Source: an uncultured Bacteroidota bacterium (GTDB lineage: Bacteria; Bacteroidota; Bacteroidia; Chitinophagales; Chitinophagaceae). From it: DNA of 64,000 nucleotides. The stretch's first letter is position 1. Each line of letters starts with the position of its first letter. The notes under the pieces were generated by a model. It did not search any database. It saw nothing but the letters and a program-made list of their open reading frames with translations, and was not told the DNA's origin. The DNA is taken from NCBI GenBank assembly GCA_903887415.1, contig CAISPO010000059.1, positions 88,252 through 152,251 of the forward strand, written 5' to 3'. Position numbers and translations under genes: made by a program. Positions 1-8,310 of this stretch are shown here, piece by piece.

Positions 1-213
1 CAAAGTTATTTCACCGCTTACTTCAGGGGCTATTTTTACGTCTGTTTCGGGATATATTTTGCCGCTTGCAGTTACCGTTTCGGTAATAGTATGCAGGCCT
101 GTTTTTTCAACAGTCACTTTGGTAACACCGCTATCGCTGTTCTTGGCAACGATAATGAGAATCACCAGCAGCACTAAGCACACGATTATGATCCACCAGA
201 CTTTTTTAGACAT
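1..213 (-). CDS. Efflux RND/MacA-type periplasmic adaptor subunit, N-terminal part
   Basis: The reverse strand reads through from an ATG at 211-213 to base 1, giving 71 residues; the rest lies outside the window. It begins with a short basic stretch (MSKKVW), a membrane anchor at about residues 6-24, then a beta-rich segment with the pattern TVTASGKIYPETDVKIAPEVSGEI. This is the start of the HlyD/MacA membrane-fusion fold, where the V-S-G-E-I stretch leads into the biotinyl-lipoyl-like domain. Such proteins bridge an inner-membrane pump (ABC or RND) and a TolC channel. It lies just downstream of metG on the same strand, with a short A+T-rich repeat between them. The partner pump cannot be named from this fragment. 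Confidence 0.85.
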   Translation of the reverse strand, partial: MSKKVWWIIIVCLVLLVILIIVAKNSDSGVTKVTVEKTGLHTITETVTASGKIYPETDVKIAPEVSGEITL

Positions 214-220
214 AGCTTGC

Positions 221-243
221 AAATTCAAAATTCAAAATTCAAA
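221..243 (+). repeat. Short tandem repeat, 7-base unit AAATTCA, 3.3 copies
   Basis: A 23-base tract of the heptamer AAATTCA fills the gap between the adaptor gene and metG. The identical 23 bases occur in the opposite orientation inside the metG coding sequence at 1079-1101. Confidence 0.9.
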
Positions 244-259
244 AAAGCCAAAAGTCAGC

Positions 260-2374
260 TTATTTTACTTCACTCCCATTATCGGCTGTCTCCAATGGCG
301 ACACGAATATAAGGCGGCCATCGGCATTCTGCGCCATAAGTATCATTCCGTTGCTTTCTATTCCTCTCATTTTCCTTGGTGCGAGGTTGGCCACAACGGT
401 TACCTGCTTGCCTATTATCTCTTCCGGCTTGAAGTGCAATGCTATACCTGAAACTACTGTTCTTATCTCTGTGCCCATATCCAGTTCCAGCTTCAGCAGC
501 TTGTCGGCTTTCTCCACCTTTTCAGCTTTCATTATTGTACCTACCCTAAAGTCCATCTTGGCAAAATCATCGTAGGTGATCTCTGCTTTTTTCGCAGGTA
601 CTTCAGTTGTCACTTCTGCTTTGGGCTCGGCGGTTGTCGGGGCAGTTGTATTTTCCATCTTTGTCGCAGTCGATTTTGTTAGGTTATTCCTTAGTTTTTC
701 TACCTGCGCGGCAACTTCCGTATCCTCTATTTTTCTGAAGAGCAGCTCGGGTGCGCGCAGCGGGTAATTGGTTTTCAGCAGGTCGGTTTTCCCTGCATTT
801 TCCCATTCCAGCATCCTGTCCACTACCTTCATCATGTAGCACATTTTCTGCGCGGAATATGGCAGAAATGGGTTCACCAATATCGCCAGGTTTGCGGTAA
901 GCTGCAGGCATAGGTGCAGGCAGTTGTCTATCAGTTGCTGGTTGGCGGGGGTTTCTTCCACCGATTTAGCAACGATCCACGGCTGCTTGTCTTGCATGTA
1001 TTTATTGCCTTTCCGTGCAAGGTCTATCACTTCATACAGCCCGTCCCGGAACTTATAATTTTCCAGGCAATTCTGAACTTTGAATTTTGAATTTTGAATT
1101 TCATAGATAAGTGCCCTGTCCGCATCGTCCATTACTGCTGTATGCAGCGGCGGCATCCTGCCATTGCACAGTTTGTGCATCAGCACAAACGCACGGTTCA
1201 CAAAATTTCCGAAGATAGAAACCAGCTCATTGTTGGTCCGGTCCTGGAAATCCTTCCAGGTAAAATCGTTGTCCTTGGTCTCGGGGGCATTCGCGCAAAG
1301 CACATACCTCAGCACATCCTGCTGATCAGGGAAGTCCTTTACATATTCATCCACCCATACTGCCCAGTTGCGCGAGGTGGACACTTTCTCGCCCTCTATA
1401 TTCAGGAATTCATTGGCAGGCACACTTTCCGGCAATACAAAGCCGCCGTGCGCTTTAAGCATAGCCGGGAAGATAATGCAATGAAATACAATGTTGTCCT
1501 TTCCTATGAAATGCACCAGCTTGGTATCTTCCTTGCACCAGTAGTCTGCCCATTGATTGGTAAGCTCCTTTGTTGCGCTGATATAGCCTATCGGAGCGTC
1601 AAACCACACATAGAGCACCTTACCCTGCGCGTCCGGCAGCGGCACAGGTACGCCCCAGTTGCTGTCGCGCGTCATGGCGCGGGGCTGCAGGCCGCTGTCT
1701 ATCCAGCTTTTGCACTGCCCATATACATTCGGCTTCCACTGGTCTTTCTTGCCATCTACAATCCATTCCTTCAGCCATCCTTCATATTTATCCAGCGGGA
1801 AATACCAGTGCTTCGTTTTGCGTTTCACCGGCACCGCGCTGCTCAGCGCACTCCGGGGATTAATTAGCTGTTCAGGGGACAGCGTACTGCCGCATTTCTC
1901 ACATTGGTCGCCATAGGCATTTTCATTGCCACATACGGGGCAGGTGCCTACAATGTATCTGTCTGCCAGGAAGATACCCTTAGACTCATCGTAATACTGT
2001 TCGCTTTCCTTTTCTTCAAATACCCCATCATTATACAGCTTTGTAAAAAAAGCCTGCGAAGTATCGCTATGTATCTTATTGGACGTCCGGGAATATATAT
2101 CGAAGGATATGCCCATCGCCGTAAAACTGTCTTTAATGATCGTATTGTACTTGTCCACTACATCCTGTGGGGTTATGCCTTCCTTCATGGCGCGTATGGT
2201 TATCGGCACGCCATGCTCATCGCTGCCGCATATAAATTTTACGTCTCTTTTTTGCGCTCTCAGATAACGCACATAAATATCAGCAGGCAGGTAGCAACCG
2301 GCAAGATGGCCTATATGCACAGGGCCATTGGCATAGGGGAGGGCAGCAGTAATTAAGTATCGTTTAAAATCCAT
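260..2374 (-). CDS. metG: Methionyl-tRNA synthetase
   Basis: Charges tRNA(Met) with methionine in the cytoplasm. The HIGH signature (residues 20-23, in [11 protein letters not shown]), a zinc knuckle (CPVC...CEKC) and a KMSKS-loop equivalent KVSTS mark a class I MetG. The last ~110 residues form the C-terminal tRNA-binding (Trbp111-like) domain ([20 protein letters not shown]), giving 704 residues in all, typical for the long form. The start is placed at MDFKRYLIT because conserved sequence begins there; an upstream in-frame ATG adds only nine unlikely residues. A low-complexity linker of Thr/Ala/Glu separates the anticodon-binding and C-terminal domains. One oddity is the heptamer repeat at 1079-1101, translated as [11 protein letters not shown] within the anticodon-binding domain. 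Confidence 0.97.
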   Translation of the reverse strand: MDFKRYLITAALPYANGPVHIGHLAGCYLPADIYVRYLRAQKRDVKFICGSDEHGVPITIRAMKEGITPQDVVDKYNTIIKDSFTAMGISFDIYSRTSNKIHSDTSQAFFTKLYNDGVFEEKESEQYYDESKGIFLADRYIVGTCPVCGNENAYGDQCEKCGSTLSPEQLINPRSALSSAVPVKRKTKHWYFPLDKYEGWLKEWIVDGKKDQWKPNVYGQCKSWIDSGLQPRAMTRDSNWGVPVPLPDAQGKVLYVWFDAPIGYISATKELTNQWADYWCKEDTKLVHFIGKDNIVFHCIIFPAMLKAHGGFVLPESVPANEFLNIEGEKVSTSRNWAVWVDEYVKDFPDQQDVLRYVLCANAPETKDNDFTWKDFQDRTNNELVSIFGNFVNRAFVLMHKLCNGRMPPLHTAVMDDADRALIYEIQNSKFKVQNCLENYKFRDGLYEVIDLARKGNKYMQDKQPWIVAKSVEETPANQQLIDNCLHLCLQLTANLAILVNPFLPYSAQKMCYMMKVVDRMLEWENAGKTDLLKTNYPLRAPELLFRKIEDTEVAAQVEKLRNNLTKSTATKMENTTAPTTAEPKAEVTTEVPAKKAEITYDDFAKMDFRVGTIMKAEKVEKADKLLKLELDMGTEIRTVVSGIALHFKPEEIIGKQVTVVANLAPRKMRGIESNGMILMAQNADGRLIFVSPLETADNGSEVK
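1079..1101 (-). repeat. Copy of the AAATTCA heptamer repeat inside metG
   Basis: On the coding strand of metG this is the same 23-base sequence as the intergenic tract at 221-243. Because 3 x 7 = 21 bases it stays in frame and encodes the run QNSKFK. It lies in the helical anticodon-binding domain just before the conserved YKFRDGL segment. Confidence 0.85.
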
Positions 2375-2515
2375 GTTGCAAAGTAAAAATTCAAAAATCA
2401 AAAGTAAAAGCGGGTTAGCGGCTCTTCTCGGTTTATTAATGAGGGTGCAAGATAATTAATGGTAAGGAGTTTAAGCTAAATCAATTGATTTTTCACATTT
2501 ACTATCTTTATCGCA

Positions 2516-3262
2516 ATGAAACAGCCCATAGACAATTTCTCCACCGGCGGCGAAGGTTACGCTCTTTACCGGCCGGAATCGCCTAAAGAAGTATTCGATT
2601 TCCTATACGCGCATGTAAAAGGCTTCGATTCGGCATGGGATTGCGGCACAGGAAACGGGCAGGTTGCGGCAAAGCTCGCTGAACGCTTTAAAGCAGTTTA
2701 TGCAACAGATATAAGTGAAGACCAGCTAAAACACGCCCCGCAAAGGGACAACGTGATCTACCGGCAGGAGCGCGCTGAAAAAACTGCTTTCCCTGATCAC
2801 AGTCTCGACCTCATTACCGTTGCACAGGCCATCCATTGGTTCGATTTTGAACCTTTTTATAAAGAGGTGCACCGCGTAGCAAAGCCTGGGGCTTTGTTTG
2901 CAGCATGGACATATAGCCTATTGAAACTGACGCCTGCGATAAACGAAGTGATAAACCATTTTTATCTGCGCATTACCCACCCATATTGGGACAAACAAAG
3001 GGACTATGTGGATGCCAAATACAAGACGATACCATTCCCTTTTAAAGAGATAAAAGCTCCTGAAATGTACATTATCAGATCATATACACTGGAGCAGCTC
3101 ATGGGCTACCTGCGCACATGGTCTGGCGTGCGGCATTATATAGAAAAAGAAAAATCAGATCCTACTGATCTTATAATGGACGACCTTAAAAAAGCATGGG
3201 GCAGTATCGAAAAACAAGCAGTGCGATGGCCAGTGCATGTCAGGGCTGGATTTGTGTCGTAG
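2516..3262 (+). CDS. Class I SAM-dependent methyltransferase
   Basis: A 248-residue cytoplasmic methyltransferase of the UbiE/Methyltransf_11 type. Motif I is WDCGTGNGQVA (about residues 41-51), followed by the acidic ribose-binding Asp in VYATDIS and a motif IV region DLITVAQAIHWFDFE. The AQAxHWF signature is common in small Bacteroidota and fungal 'trans-aconitate-like' methyltransferases. The substrate cannot be told. A -7-like box (TATCTTTA, 2503-2510) lies just upstream, suggesting a very short leader. Its 3' end overlaps the convergent gene at 3240-3821 by 23 bases. Confidence 0.9.
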   Translation: MKQPIDNFSTGGEGYALYRPESPKEVFDFLYAHVKGFDSAWDCGTGNGQVAAKLAERFKAVYATDISEDQLKHAPQRDNVIYRQERAEKTAFPDHSLDLITVAQAIHWFDFEPFYKEVHRVAKPGALFAAWTYSLLKLTPAINEVINHFYLRITHPYWDKQRDYVDAKYKTIPFPFKEIKAPEMYIIRSYTLEQLMGYLRTWSGVRHYIEKEKSDPTDLIMDDLKKAWGSIEKQAVRWPVHVRAGFVS

Positions 3263-3821
3263 GCTCAATCGATTTTTTATGTTTTTTCCTGAATAAAAAA
3301 CGGCCTGTTTCAAAAATACTCACAAACAGACCGCCAACCAAAAGAACGGGTAAAGACTCTATGATGCCGAATGCAAACCCGATACCCGCCAGTGTCGCGC
3401 CTCGCCTGTGAATAGTTTTGCCAGTACTTATATTGTCGTGTATATGATGGTGGTGGGCGCCGCCAAAACTCATGTACCCGGTACCGACGGCGCCTAATCC
3501 CAGTATGAGCATACCTGCAGCAGCAAAACAGACTCCGACAATGGATGTGGACCACAATGCGATCATTATGCCGGCTGCTGCCAGGCCTGCCAGGGCAAAT
3601 GTGAAAGACAGGATACCATAGTCCAGATCGGTCCAGCTCTTTGGCATTGTTGCCTGGCTCAATATCGTATTGTTTCGAGCTTGCGAAAGTGCATCTGCTT
3701 TGCGAGTATTGACAGTAATGCCTGAGTTTGCTTCAAGCGCGCGCTTCTTTACGTAAAAGCCGGCGCTTGCATATAGCGGCAATAGCGCGAGCAGCAAGAT
3801 GATCAGTGTTTTGTGATACAT
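3240..3821 (-). CDS. Hypothetical membrane protein with signal peptide
   Basis: I do not recognise the family. The start MYHKTLIILLLALLPLYASA gives a clean signal peptide; an in-frame ATG four codons upstream (3833) is also possible. The protein then has a soluble stretch of about 45 residues, two or more hydrophobic helices rich in Gly/Ala (FTFALAGLAAAGIMIALW and FAAAGMLILGLGAVG), a His-rich turn (AHHHHIHD), another helix (LPVLLVGGLFVSIF) and a basic tail (RKKHKKS). This layout resembles small Bacteroidota inner-membrane proteins of unknown role. It is convergent with the methyltransferase gene. Confidence 0.7.
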   Translation of the reverse strand: MYHKTLIILLLALLPLYASAGFYVKKRALEANSGITVNTRKADALSQARNNTILSQATMPKSWTDLDYGILSFTFALAGLAAAGIMIALWSTSIVGVCFAAAGMLILGLGAVGTGYMSFGGAHHHHIHDNISTGKTIHRRGATLAGIGFAFGIIESLPVLLVGGLFVSIFETGRFLFRKKHKKSIEPTTQIQP

Positions 3822-3877
3822 TGTATATCCCATTAACGAAGAAAACGTCTATTTATTTTATTGTTTATTCGGGGCGA

Positions 3878-3905
3878 TCTCCAGTGAATTTAAGGCTGCT
3901 GGAGA
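3878..3905. other. Imperfectly explained inverted repeat in a divergent intergenic region
   Basis: TCTCCAG (3878-3884) and CTGGAGA (3899-3905) can form a 7-base-pair stem with a 14-base loop. It lies between two divergent genes, so it could be an operator or a leader hairpin of the minus-strand gene. No T-run follows, so it is not a convincing terminator. Confidence 0.3.
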
Positions 3906-3968
3906 CCGCGCGATTGATGCCTGTGATTTGCCCTTAAAATCCCAATTCTAAAATCCTGTCCAAATCGT

Positions 3969-3976
3969 TACCTTCG
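3969..3976 (+). promoter_or_regulatory. Candidate -7 box TACCTTCG for the cystathionine beta-synthase gene
   Basis: TACCTTCG differs from the Bacteroidota -7 consensus TAnnTTTG at one position and ends 22 bases before the ATG at 3999. No good -33 TTTG is seen at the usual distance, so the call rests on the -7 box alone. Confidence 0.35.
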
Positions 3977-3998
3977 CGGCAGTTTTAAACCACTCTTT

Positions 3999-5366
3999 AT
4001 GCCGCAACGCGTTTACGACAATATCCTCCAAACCATTGGTAATACCCCATTAGTGCGCCTCAATCGTGTAGTGGCCGATCTTCCCTGCAAGGTTTACGCC
4101 AAGGTCGAGACCTTCAATCCCGGCAACAGTATTAAAGACCGCATGGCGCTGAAAATGCTGGAGGTGGCTGAAAAAGAAGGCAAGATAAAGCCCGGCGGCA
4201 CTATCATAGAAGGCACCAGTGGTAATACAGGAATGGGCCTGGCAATGGCCGCTATCATTAAGGGGTACAAATGTATTTTCGCTACTACCGACAAGCAGAG
4301 CAAGGAAAAGGCCGATATTCTCAAGGCGCATGGCGCGGAAGTGATCGTTTGCCCTACAAACGTGGACCCCGAAGATCCCCGCAGCTACTACCAGGTAGCC
4401 CGCCGCCTACAGCGCGAGATACCTAATTCGTGGTATGTGAACCAGTATGATAACCTGGCCAACCGCCAGGCACACTACGAGCAGACCGGCCCCGAGATAT
4501 GGGAACAAACCGAAGGTAAGGTAACGCACCTTGTAGTAGCAGCCGGTACCGGTGGCACTATCGTGGGCACCGGCAAATACCTGAAAGAAAAAAATCCAAG
4601 CGTCAAGGTTTGGGCCATAGATACTTACGGCAGCCTGCTGAAGAAATGGTTTGATACCGGCGAGTTGGATATGGGTGAGGTGCATCCCTATGTTTCAGAA
4701 GGTTTCGGCGAAGATTTTTTGCCGGAGAATTACGACCGCGCAGCATTAGATCATTTTGAGAAAGTAACCGATAAAGATGGCGCGCTGATGGCCCGCCGCA
4801 TCACCCGGGAAGAAGGGATATTTGTAGGCTATTCGGCGGGTTCGGTAGTTGCAGGCCTCCGCCAGCTAAAAGATAAACTGAAGAAGGACGACCTTGTAGT
4901 GGTTATATTCCATGACCACGGCAGCCGTTACGTGGCAAAAGTGTATAATGATGAATGGATGATGGATCGGGGCTTCCTGGAAGTGAGTACTGTTCGTGAC
5001 CTGATCGGTGGCCTCGGCCGCCGCAGGCTGGTGACAATTGATGAAAACAGCAAAGTGATGGATGCGCTCACTTTAATGAAGAAGTACGACATAGAGCATA
5101 TACCGGTGATGATGGACCTGGAGCTGACTGGCAGCATATCGCAGGCCAGCCTGTTCAAGAAGCTGATAGAAGAACCAGATGTGAGGGACCAGCTCGTAGC
5201 TGATGTTATGGATAAGCCCTTGCCGGTAGTGGATATGGATACTGCGCTTGAACGCCTCACCCACTATATAAATAAAGACAACGGAGCTGTTCTGACAAGG
5301 GATGAGAGCGGGCAGTACACCATACTTACTAAGTATGATATACTGAATGCGTTTAGTAAGGGGTAA
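3999..5366 (+). CDS. Cystathionine beta-synthase (PLP-dependent, with C-terminal CBS domains)
   Basis: Condenses serine (or O-acetylserine) with homocysteine or sulfide in sulfur amino-acid metabolism. The N-terminal ~320 residues are a fold-type II PLP enzyme: TIGNTPLVRL near the start, the Schiff-base lysine K46 in NPGNSIKDR, the phosphate-binding loop GTSGNTGMGLA, and GTGGTIVGTGKYLKE. From about residue 335 two CBS-motif domains follow (VRDLIGG... and VADVMDKPLPVV...), as in bacterial and eukaryotic CBS; in other family members these bind adenosyl ligands or regulate activity. The 455-residue length fits. The gene appears to be transcribed alone. A cysteine synthase fused to CBS domains is the main alternative name. 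Confidence 0.92.
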   Translation: MPQRVYDNILQTIGNTPLVRLNRVVADLPCKVYAKVETFNPGNSIKDRMALKMLEVAEKEGKIKPGGTIIEGTSGNTGMGLAMAAIIKGYKCIFATTDKQSKEKADILKAHGAEVIVCPTNVDPEDPRSYYQVARRLQREIPNSWYVNQYDNLANRQAHYEQTGPEIWEQTEGKVTHLVVAAGTGGTIVGTGKYLKEKNPSVKVWAIDTYGSLLKKWFDTGELDMGEVHPYVSEGFGEDFLPENYDRAALDHFEKVTDKDGALMARRITREEGIFVGYSAGSVVAGLRQLKDKLKKDDLVVVIFHDHGSRYVAKVYNDEWMMDRGFLEVSTVRDLIGGLGRRRLVTIDENSKVMDALTLMKKYDIEHIPVMMDLELTGSISQASLFKKLIEEPDVRDQLVADVMDKPLPVVDMDTALERLTHYINKDNGAVLTRDESGQYTILTKYDILNAFSKG

Positions 5367-5419
5367 CTCCCGGTCACCCCCGGCTCCTCCCGCAAAAGCG
5401 GGACTTTGTTCCGGGGAGT
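5366..5419 (+). terminator. Nested stem-loop after the CBS gene
   Basis: ACTCCCGG (5366-5373) pairs with CCGGgGAGT (5411-5419, one bulge). Within it TCCCGC (5388-5393) pairs with GCGGGA (5398-5403) around AAAA. It starts at the stop codon, as a terminator would, but no clear U-tract follows. Confidence 0.45.
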
Positions 5420-5537
5420 GCTTTAACTACTTGTCATCGGCTACAGGGTCTATGCGGAGCTTTTACCCCCATTCTTTACAAAACAGGTACTTTTGCCGAT
5501 TGTTTTAAGATTAAACTCTGATACATTTCTAGTAACC

Positions 5538-5900
5538 ATGCGCAGCCCCAAACAGTTAACTATTGATATAATTAAGAAGCCTCCGGTATCATTCCCGGTT
5601 ATTGGTTTGTTTCACGTCCTTTGGTTTTTTTATATCATTTGGAGCGACCGGCATGAGCCTTTCCCGGATGTTGTTTGGCTGGAAGCGCTATGGATGCTTG
5701 GCTATACTGCTTTCTGGATTGCTGCCTGCGACCTGCGGAAATGGGGCGCCACGGGTTATATAGCACTTACCTTGCTGAATGCATCGCTTTATCTGGCTAT
5801 CAGGAACGGTAAATTGTCGCGGGATTATATGAGCGACATGTTTTTGATCGATGGCTTGTTCAGTGTATTCCTGGTCTTTTACTTCAAAAGGTTCAAATAA
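5538..5900 (+). CDS. Small hypothetical four-helix membrane protein
   Basis: A 120-residue protein if started at MRSPKQLTID (5538). The ATG at 5493 would add 15 residues that look like upstream leader. Hydrophobic segments are PVIGLFHVLWFFYIIW, WLEALWMLGYTAFWIAAC, ATGYIALTLLNASLYLAI and the final MFLIDGLFSVFLVFYF, so it is an integral membrane protein with about four helices and a short basic C-terminus (KRFK). Its stop codon overlaps the next start (TAATG), implying translational coupling with the metal-receptor-like gene downstream. The family is not recognised beyond this. Confidence 0.7.
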   Translation: MRSPKQLTIDIIKKPPVSFPVIGLFHVLWFFYIIWSDRHEPFPDVVWLEALWMLGYTAFWIAACDLRKWGATGYIALTLLNASLYLAIRNGKLSRDYMSDMFLIDGLFSVFLVFYFKRFK

Positions 5901-6688
5901 TGAGCAACCGTGTATTCACGGATATGATCGGTAACGAGGTTGCCATAGGCTTCCCTCCAGTGCGTATCATATCATTGGTTCCCTCACAAACGGAATTGTT
6001 GTACGATCTCGGACTTGGTGTCGAAGTTGTCGGTATTACTAAGTTTTGCGTACACCCTAATGAATGGTTCAGGAACAAAAAGCGGGTAGGGGGCACAAAG
6101 ACATTGCACCTCGATATTATCAGGTCGCTTCAGCCTGACCTTATTATTGCCAACAAAGAAGAGAATTCGAAAGAGCAAGTGGAGGAACTGGCTGCTGAAT
6201 TTCCAGTCTGGACGAGCGATATACAATGCCTGGAAACTGCACTGGCTATGATAACACAGGTAGGGCAGATCGTTGACAGGGGTACACAAGCCGAGGCCCT
6301 GGTAAATGAAATAAGACACGGTTTCAGCAATTTAGCCGCTGCTGCAAAGCCTACGCGGGTAGCCTACTTCATCTGGCGAAATCCCTGGATGTCGGTTGGG
6401 GGCGATACATTCATCAGTGATATGATTGAAAAGATAGGCTGGATCAATGTACTGGCCGACCAAAAGCGTTATCCGGAAATAAACCCGGATAGCCTAAAAG
6501 GAAAAGATATTGATCTTGTACTTCTTTCATCCGAACCATATCCTTTTAAAGATATTCACATTGCAGAGATAAAGGCCATCTTGCCGGGTGTTGAAGTCAT
6601 GCTGGTGGATGGCGAAATGTTTAGCTGGTACGGAAGCCGAATGAAGGAAGCGCTGGATTATTTCAAAATATTAACTGAAAGTAAATAA
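5900..6688 (+). CDS. Helical-backbone metal receptor / BtuF-like substrate-binding protein without signal peptide
   Basis: A 262-residue protein of the cluster A-III (BtuF/FhuD-like) substrate-binding fold: VRIISLVPSQTELLYDLGLGVEVVGIT at the N-terminus, IIRSLQPDLIIANKEENSKEQVEEL in the middle and a C-terminal lobe (GWINVLADQKRYPEINPDSL...DLVLLSSEPYPF). Family members bind cobalamin, haem or siderophores for ABC importers. This one starts directly at the fold and has no signal peptide, so it is probably cytoplasmic, a form common in Bacteroidota. That makes a classic periplasmic binding role doubtful. It is translationally coupled (TAATG) to the small membrane protein upstream. Confidence 0.82.
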   Translation: MSNRVFTDMIGNEVAIGFPPVRIISLVPSQTELLYDLGLGVEVVGITKFCVHPNEWFRNKKRVGGTKTLHLDIIRSLQPDLIIANKEENSKEQVEELAAEFPVWTSDIQCLETALAMITQVGQIVDRGTQAEALVNEIRHGFSNLAAAAKPTRVAYFIWRNPWMSVGGDTFISDMIEKIGWINVLADQKRYPEINPDSLKGKDIDLVLLSSEPYPFKDIHIAEIKAILPGVEVMLVDGEMFSWYGSRMKEALDYFKILTESK

Positions 6689-6715
6689 AAATACTAATTT
6701 TATGGTAGTGTCCTA

Positions 6716-6725
6716 ATTTGAATGT
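6716..6725 (+). repeat. Left copy of a 10-base direct repeat (ATTTGAATGT)
   Basis: ATTTGAATGT recurs at 7569-7578, and the similarity continues weakly beyond it (TTAAAACGTCTTAAC versus AAAATACGTTAAC). The two copies bracket the two small membrane-protein genes. Confidence 0.4.
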
Positions 6726-6829
6726 TAAAACGTCTTAACAAAATCAGAAAATCAGAAAACACTCAAATATAGCCGAATTGTGCAATTGATGCTAAGAATA
6801 TTACTTTAGTATTCTAAACATTAAATCGC

Positions 6830-7258
6830 ATGGATTACATATCATTTTTTGAAGGGTTAGTATTAGGTTTAATAGCGTTAGATATGGAAAGGTTTTTAAG
6901 GCTTTTAAAGGTTGCATTGTGCTGCATAACTGCTGGGTATATAATGCTAATTACACATCCGCACATCTATATTTGGCATCACGAGGACTATAACAAATGG
7001 GCTAATTTCAATCGTTTTTTATTTCATTCAGAATATGGATGGCAATCAGTCTTGCTAATAGCTGTAGTGTATTCTTTTTTTTATGTGGTTCTATATAAAA
7101 TAAGTGACGACCTGTTGGCTAATGTTATCAGTAAAAGATTGATTCGATTTACACAATCTGTTACTAGCATTCAATTAGCTACAGGAATTGAACATCTCAT
7201 AAAAATTATGGTTCGATGGTTGTGGCGAGCGAGTTTGATTTCGTATGAAAAAAAATAA
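6830..7258 (+). CDS. Hypothetical membrane protein, A+T-rich
   Basis: A 142-residue protein of unknown family. It has hydrophobic stretches near the N-terminus (FFEGLVLGLIALDM and LLKVALCCITAGYIMLIT) and in the middle (WQSVLLIAVVYSFFYVVLY), then a more polar, amphipathic C-terminal half (ISKRLIRFTQSVTSIQLATGIEHLIK). Base composition is clearly more A+T-rich than the flanking housekeeping genes. The gene at 7288 follows on the same strand after 29 bases, suggesting a two-gene unit. I see no catalytic motif. Confidence 0.6.
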   Translation: MDYISFFEGLVLGLIALDMERFLRLLKVALCCITAGYIMLITHPHIYIWHHEDYNKWANFNRFLFHSEYGWQSVLLIAVVYSFFYVVLYKISDDLLANVISKRLIRFTQSVTSIQLATGIEHLIKIMVRWLWRASLISYEKK

Positions 7259-7287
7259 ATGACGATAAAATACGTACCTTCTTAGAA

Positions 7288-7569
7288 ATGAAAAAAATTT
7301 TATGCTCTCTACTTATCGCCTCTATTCATGCTATTCTCTGCTCTCTTGTACTGAATAAGGTGTTTGGTTTCAATACCGTTGTGCTGTGGGGTATATTAAT
7401 TACTATAGGGTTGATTATTATTGTCGCTGGTTACTGTTTAATTTTAATGCCGTTTATTAAACAGGTATACCATATAATCGCTTCTGCTGCGAAACACGAA
7501 GTAAATCAAATTATTGATGAACGGAGCTTACCCATTTCTTTGTCACAGCCGAATCGGCAACAATCATGA
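7288..7569 (+). CDS. Small hypothetical two-helix membrane protein
   Basis: Ninety-three residues with two long hydrophobic helices (ILCSLLIASIHAILCSLVLNKVFGF and VVLWGILITIGLIIIVAGYCLILMPFI) and a polar tail of about 35 residues. The start ATG is followed by AAAAAAATT (MKKIL), typical of membrane proteins. Family unknown; probably cotranscribed with the gene before it. Confidence 0.55.
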   Translation: MKKILCSLLIASIHAILCSLVLNKVFGFNTVVLWGILITIGLIIIVAGYCLILMPFIKQVYHIIASAAKHEVNQIIDERSLPISLSQPNRQQS

Positions 7570-7578
7570 TTTGAATGT
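7569..7578 (+). repeat. Right copy of the 10-base direct repeat (ATTTGAATGT)
   Basis: Exact match to 6716-6725; it overlaps the last base of the preceding gene's stop codon. Confidence 0.4.
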
Positions 7579-7662
7579 AAAATACGTTAACCCAAAATTT
7601 GCAGCCATACCCTGTTAAAGTAAATTAACAATGAGCCGAGAAATTTGTATAGAAATAATAGT

Positions 7663-8310
7663 CTAATTTGCGATAAGTAAATCAAAGTCAGCCGTTTCTT
7701 GGAGACAAGCAATTATCTTAGAGCCGATTACTCTCCTAAACCCAGTATCGTCCATTTTCTTTATCTGGCGCGGCTCGGCAGTTTCATTTGTAGTAATCAA
7801 GAATTCAAAATGCCAATAATTAGTCATTGTAGGCTTATGAACGATGCGTAGGGTGAATTCAAATTTCTTGTTTGGTTTATCGGGAGGGTTATTAAAGTCT
7901 CCAACGAGTCCGTCTACGTCTACAGCTTTGAAAAAATATAGCTGCCTGTCTTCGCGATATTCCCATTCTTCATTTTCAGGAACCAAACCGTCTATACCTA
8001 CCTGCCAAGGAGCAAGGTATCGACTTCTCATTTCTTTGTCGCAAACAAAATTTATTTTCAAATCTTTCGGGTGTGACGATGGAATTTTATTTGTAGAAAA
8101 ACCAGCTAACGAGGCTACATCGACTGCGGATGAACTCAATCGACCATCTTCGTCTTTTAGTTCAAATTCAGGTTCCACCCATTTACCCAACCTGTCCGAT
8201 GTGTCAAATGCATGTATGAATTTGAGGTCCTTTCTTGGAATCAGATGTTGCGGGTAGTAGTTAATTTGAGGTTGTTCTTTCTCAGTCTCGCTAGTAACTG
8301 ATTGTTGCAT
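7663..8310 (-). CDS. Hypothetical soluble protein, third gene of an unrecognised operon
   Basis: I chose MQQSVTSETEKEQPQ as the start (215 residues): it overlaps the end of the gene before it by 20 bases, whereas a longer form would overlap much further and begin with an unrelated sequence. The protein is polar and beta-rich, with no signal peptide or membrane helix. Recognisable stretches are FIHAFDTSDRLGKWVEPEFELKDEDG, LAPWQVGIDGLVPENEEWEYREDRQ and FTLRIVHKPTMTNYWHFEFLITT. I do not recognise the family, and no nuclease, NTPase or protease motif stands out. Its A+T-rich composition matches its two upstream partners. Confidence 0.65.
   Translation of the reverse strand: MQQSVTSETEKEQPQINYYPQHLIPRKDLKFIHAFDTSDRLGKWVEPEFELKDEDGRLSSSAVDVASLAGFSTNKIPSSHPKDLKINFVCDKEMRSRYLAPWQVGIDGLVPENEEWEYREDRQLYFFKAVDVDGLVGDFNNPPDKPNKKFEFTLRIVHKPTMTNYWHFEFLITTNETAEPRQIKKMDDTGFRRVIGSKIIACLQETADFDLLIAN

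Noticed and set aside
59..451. Plus-strand open frame crossing the adaptor gene, the repeat and the end of metG
   Set aside because: It runs antisense through two real genes and the heptamer repeat; the translation shows no coherent fold.
1094..1867. Long plus-strand open frame (257 codons) opposite metG
   Set aside because: It is the antisense of a clearly conserved MetG, has no start context, and its translation has no domain pattern.
4050..4331. Antisense open frames opposite the CBS gene
   Set aside because: They lie against a conserved catalytic domain and have no recognisable product.
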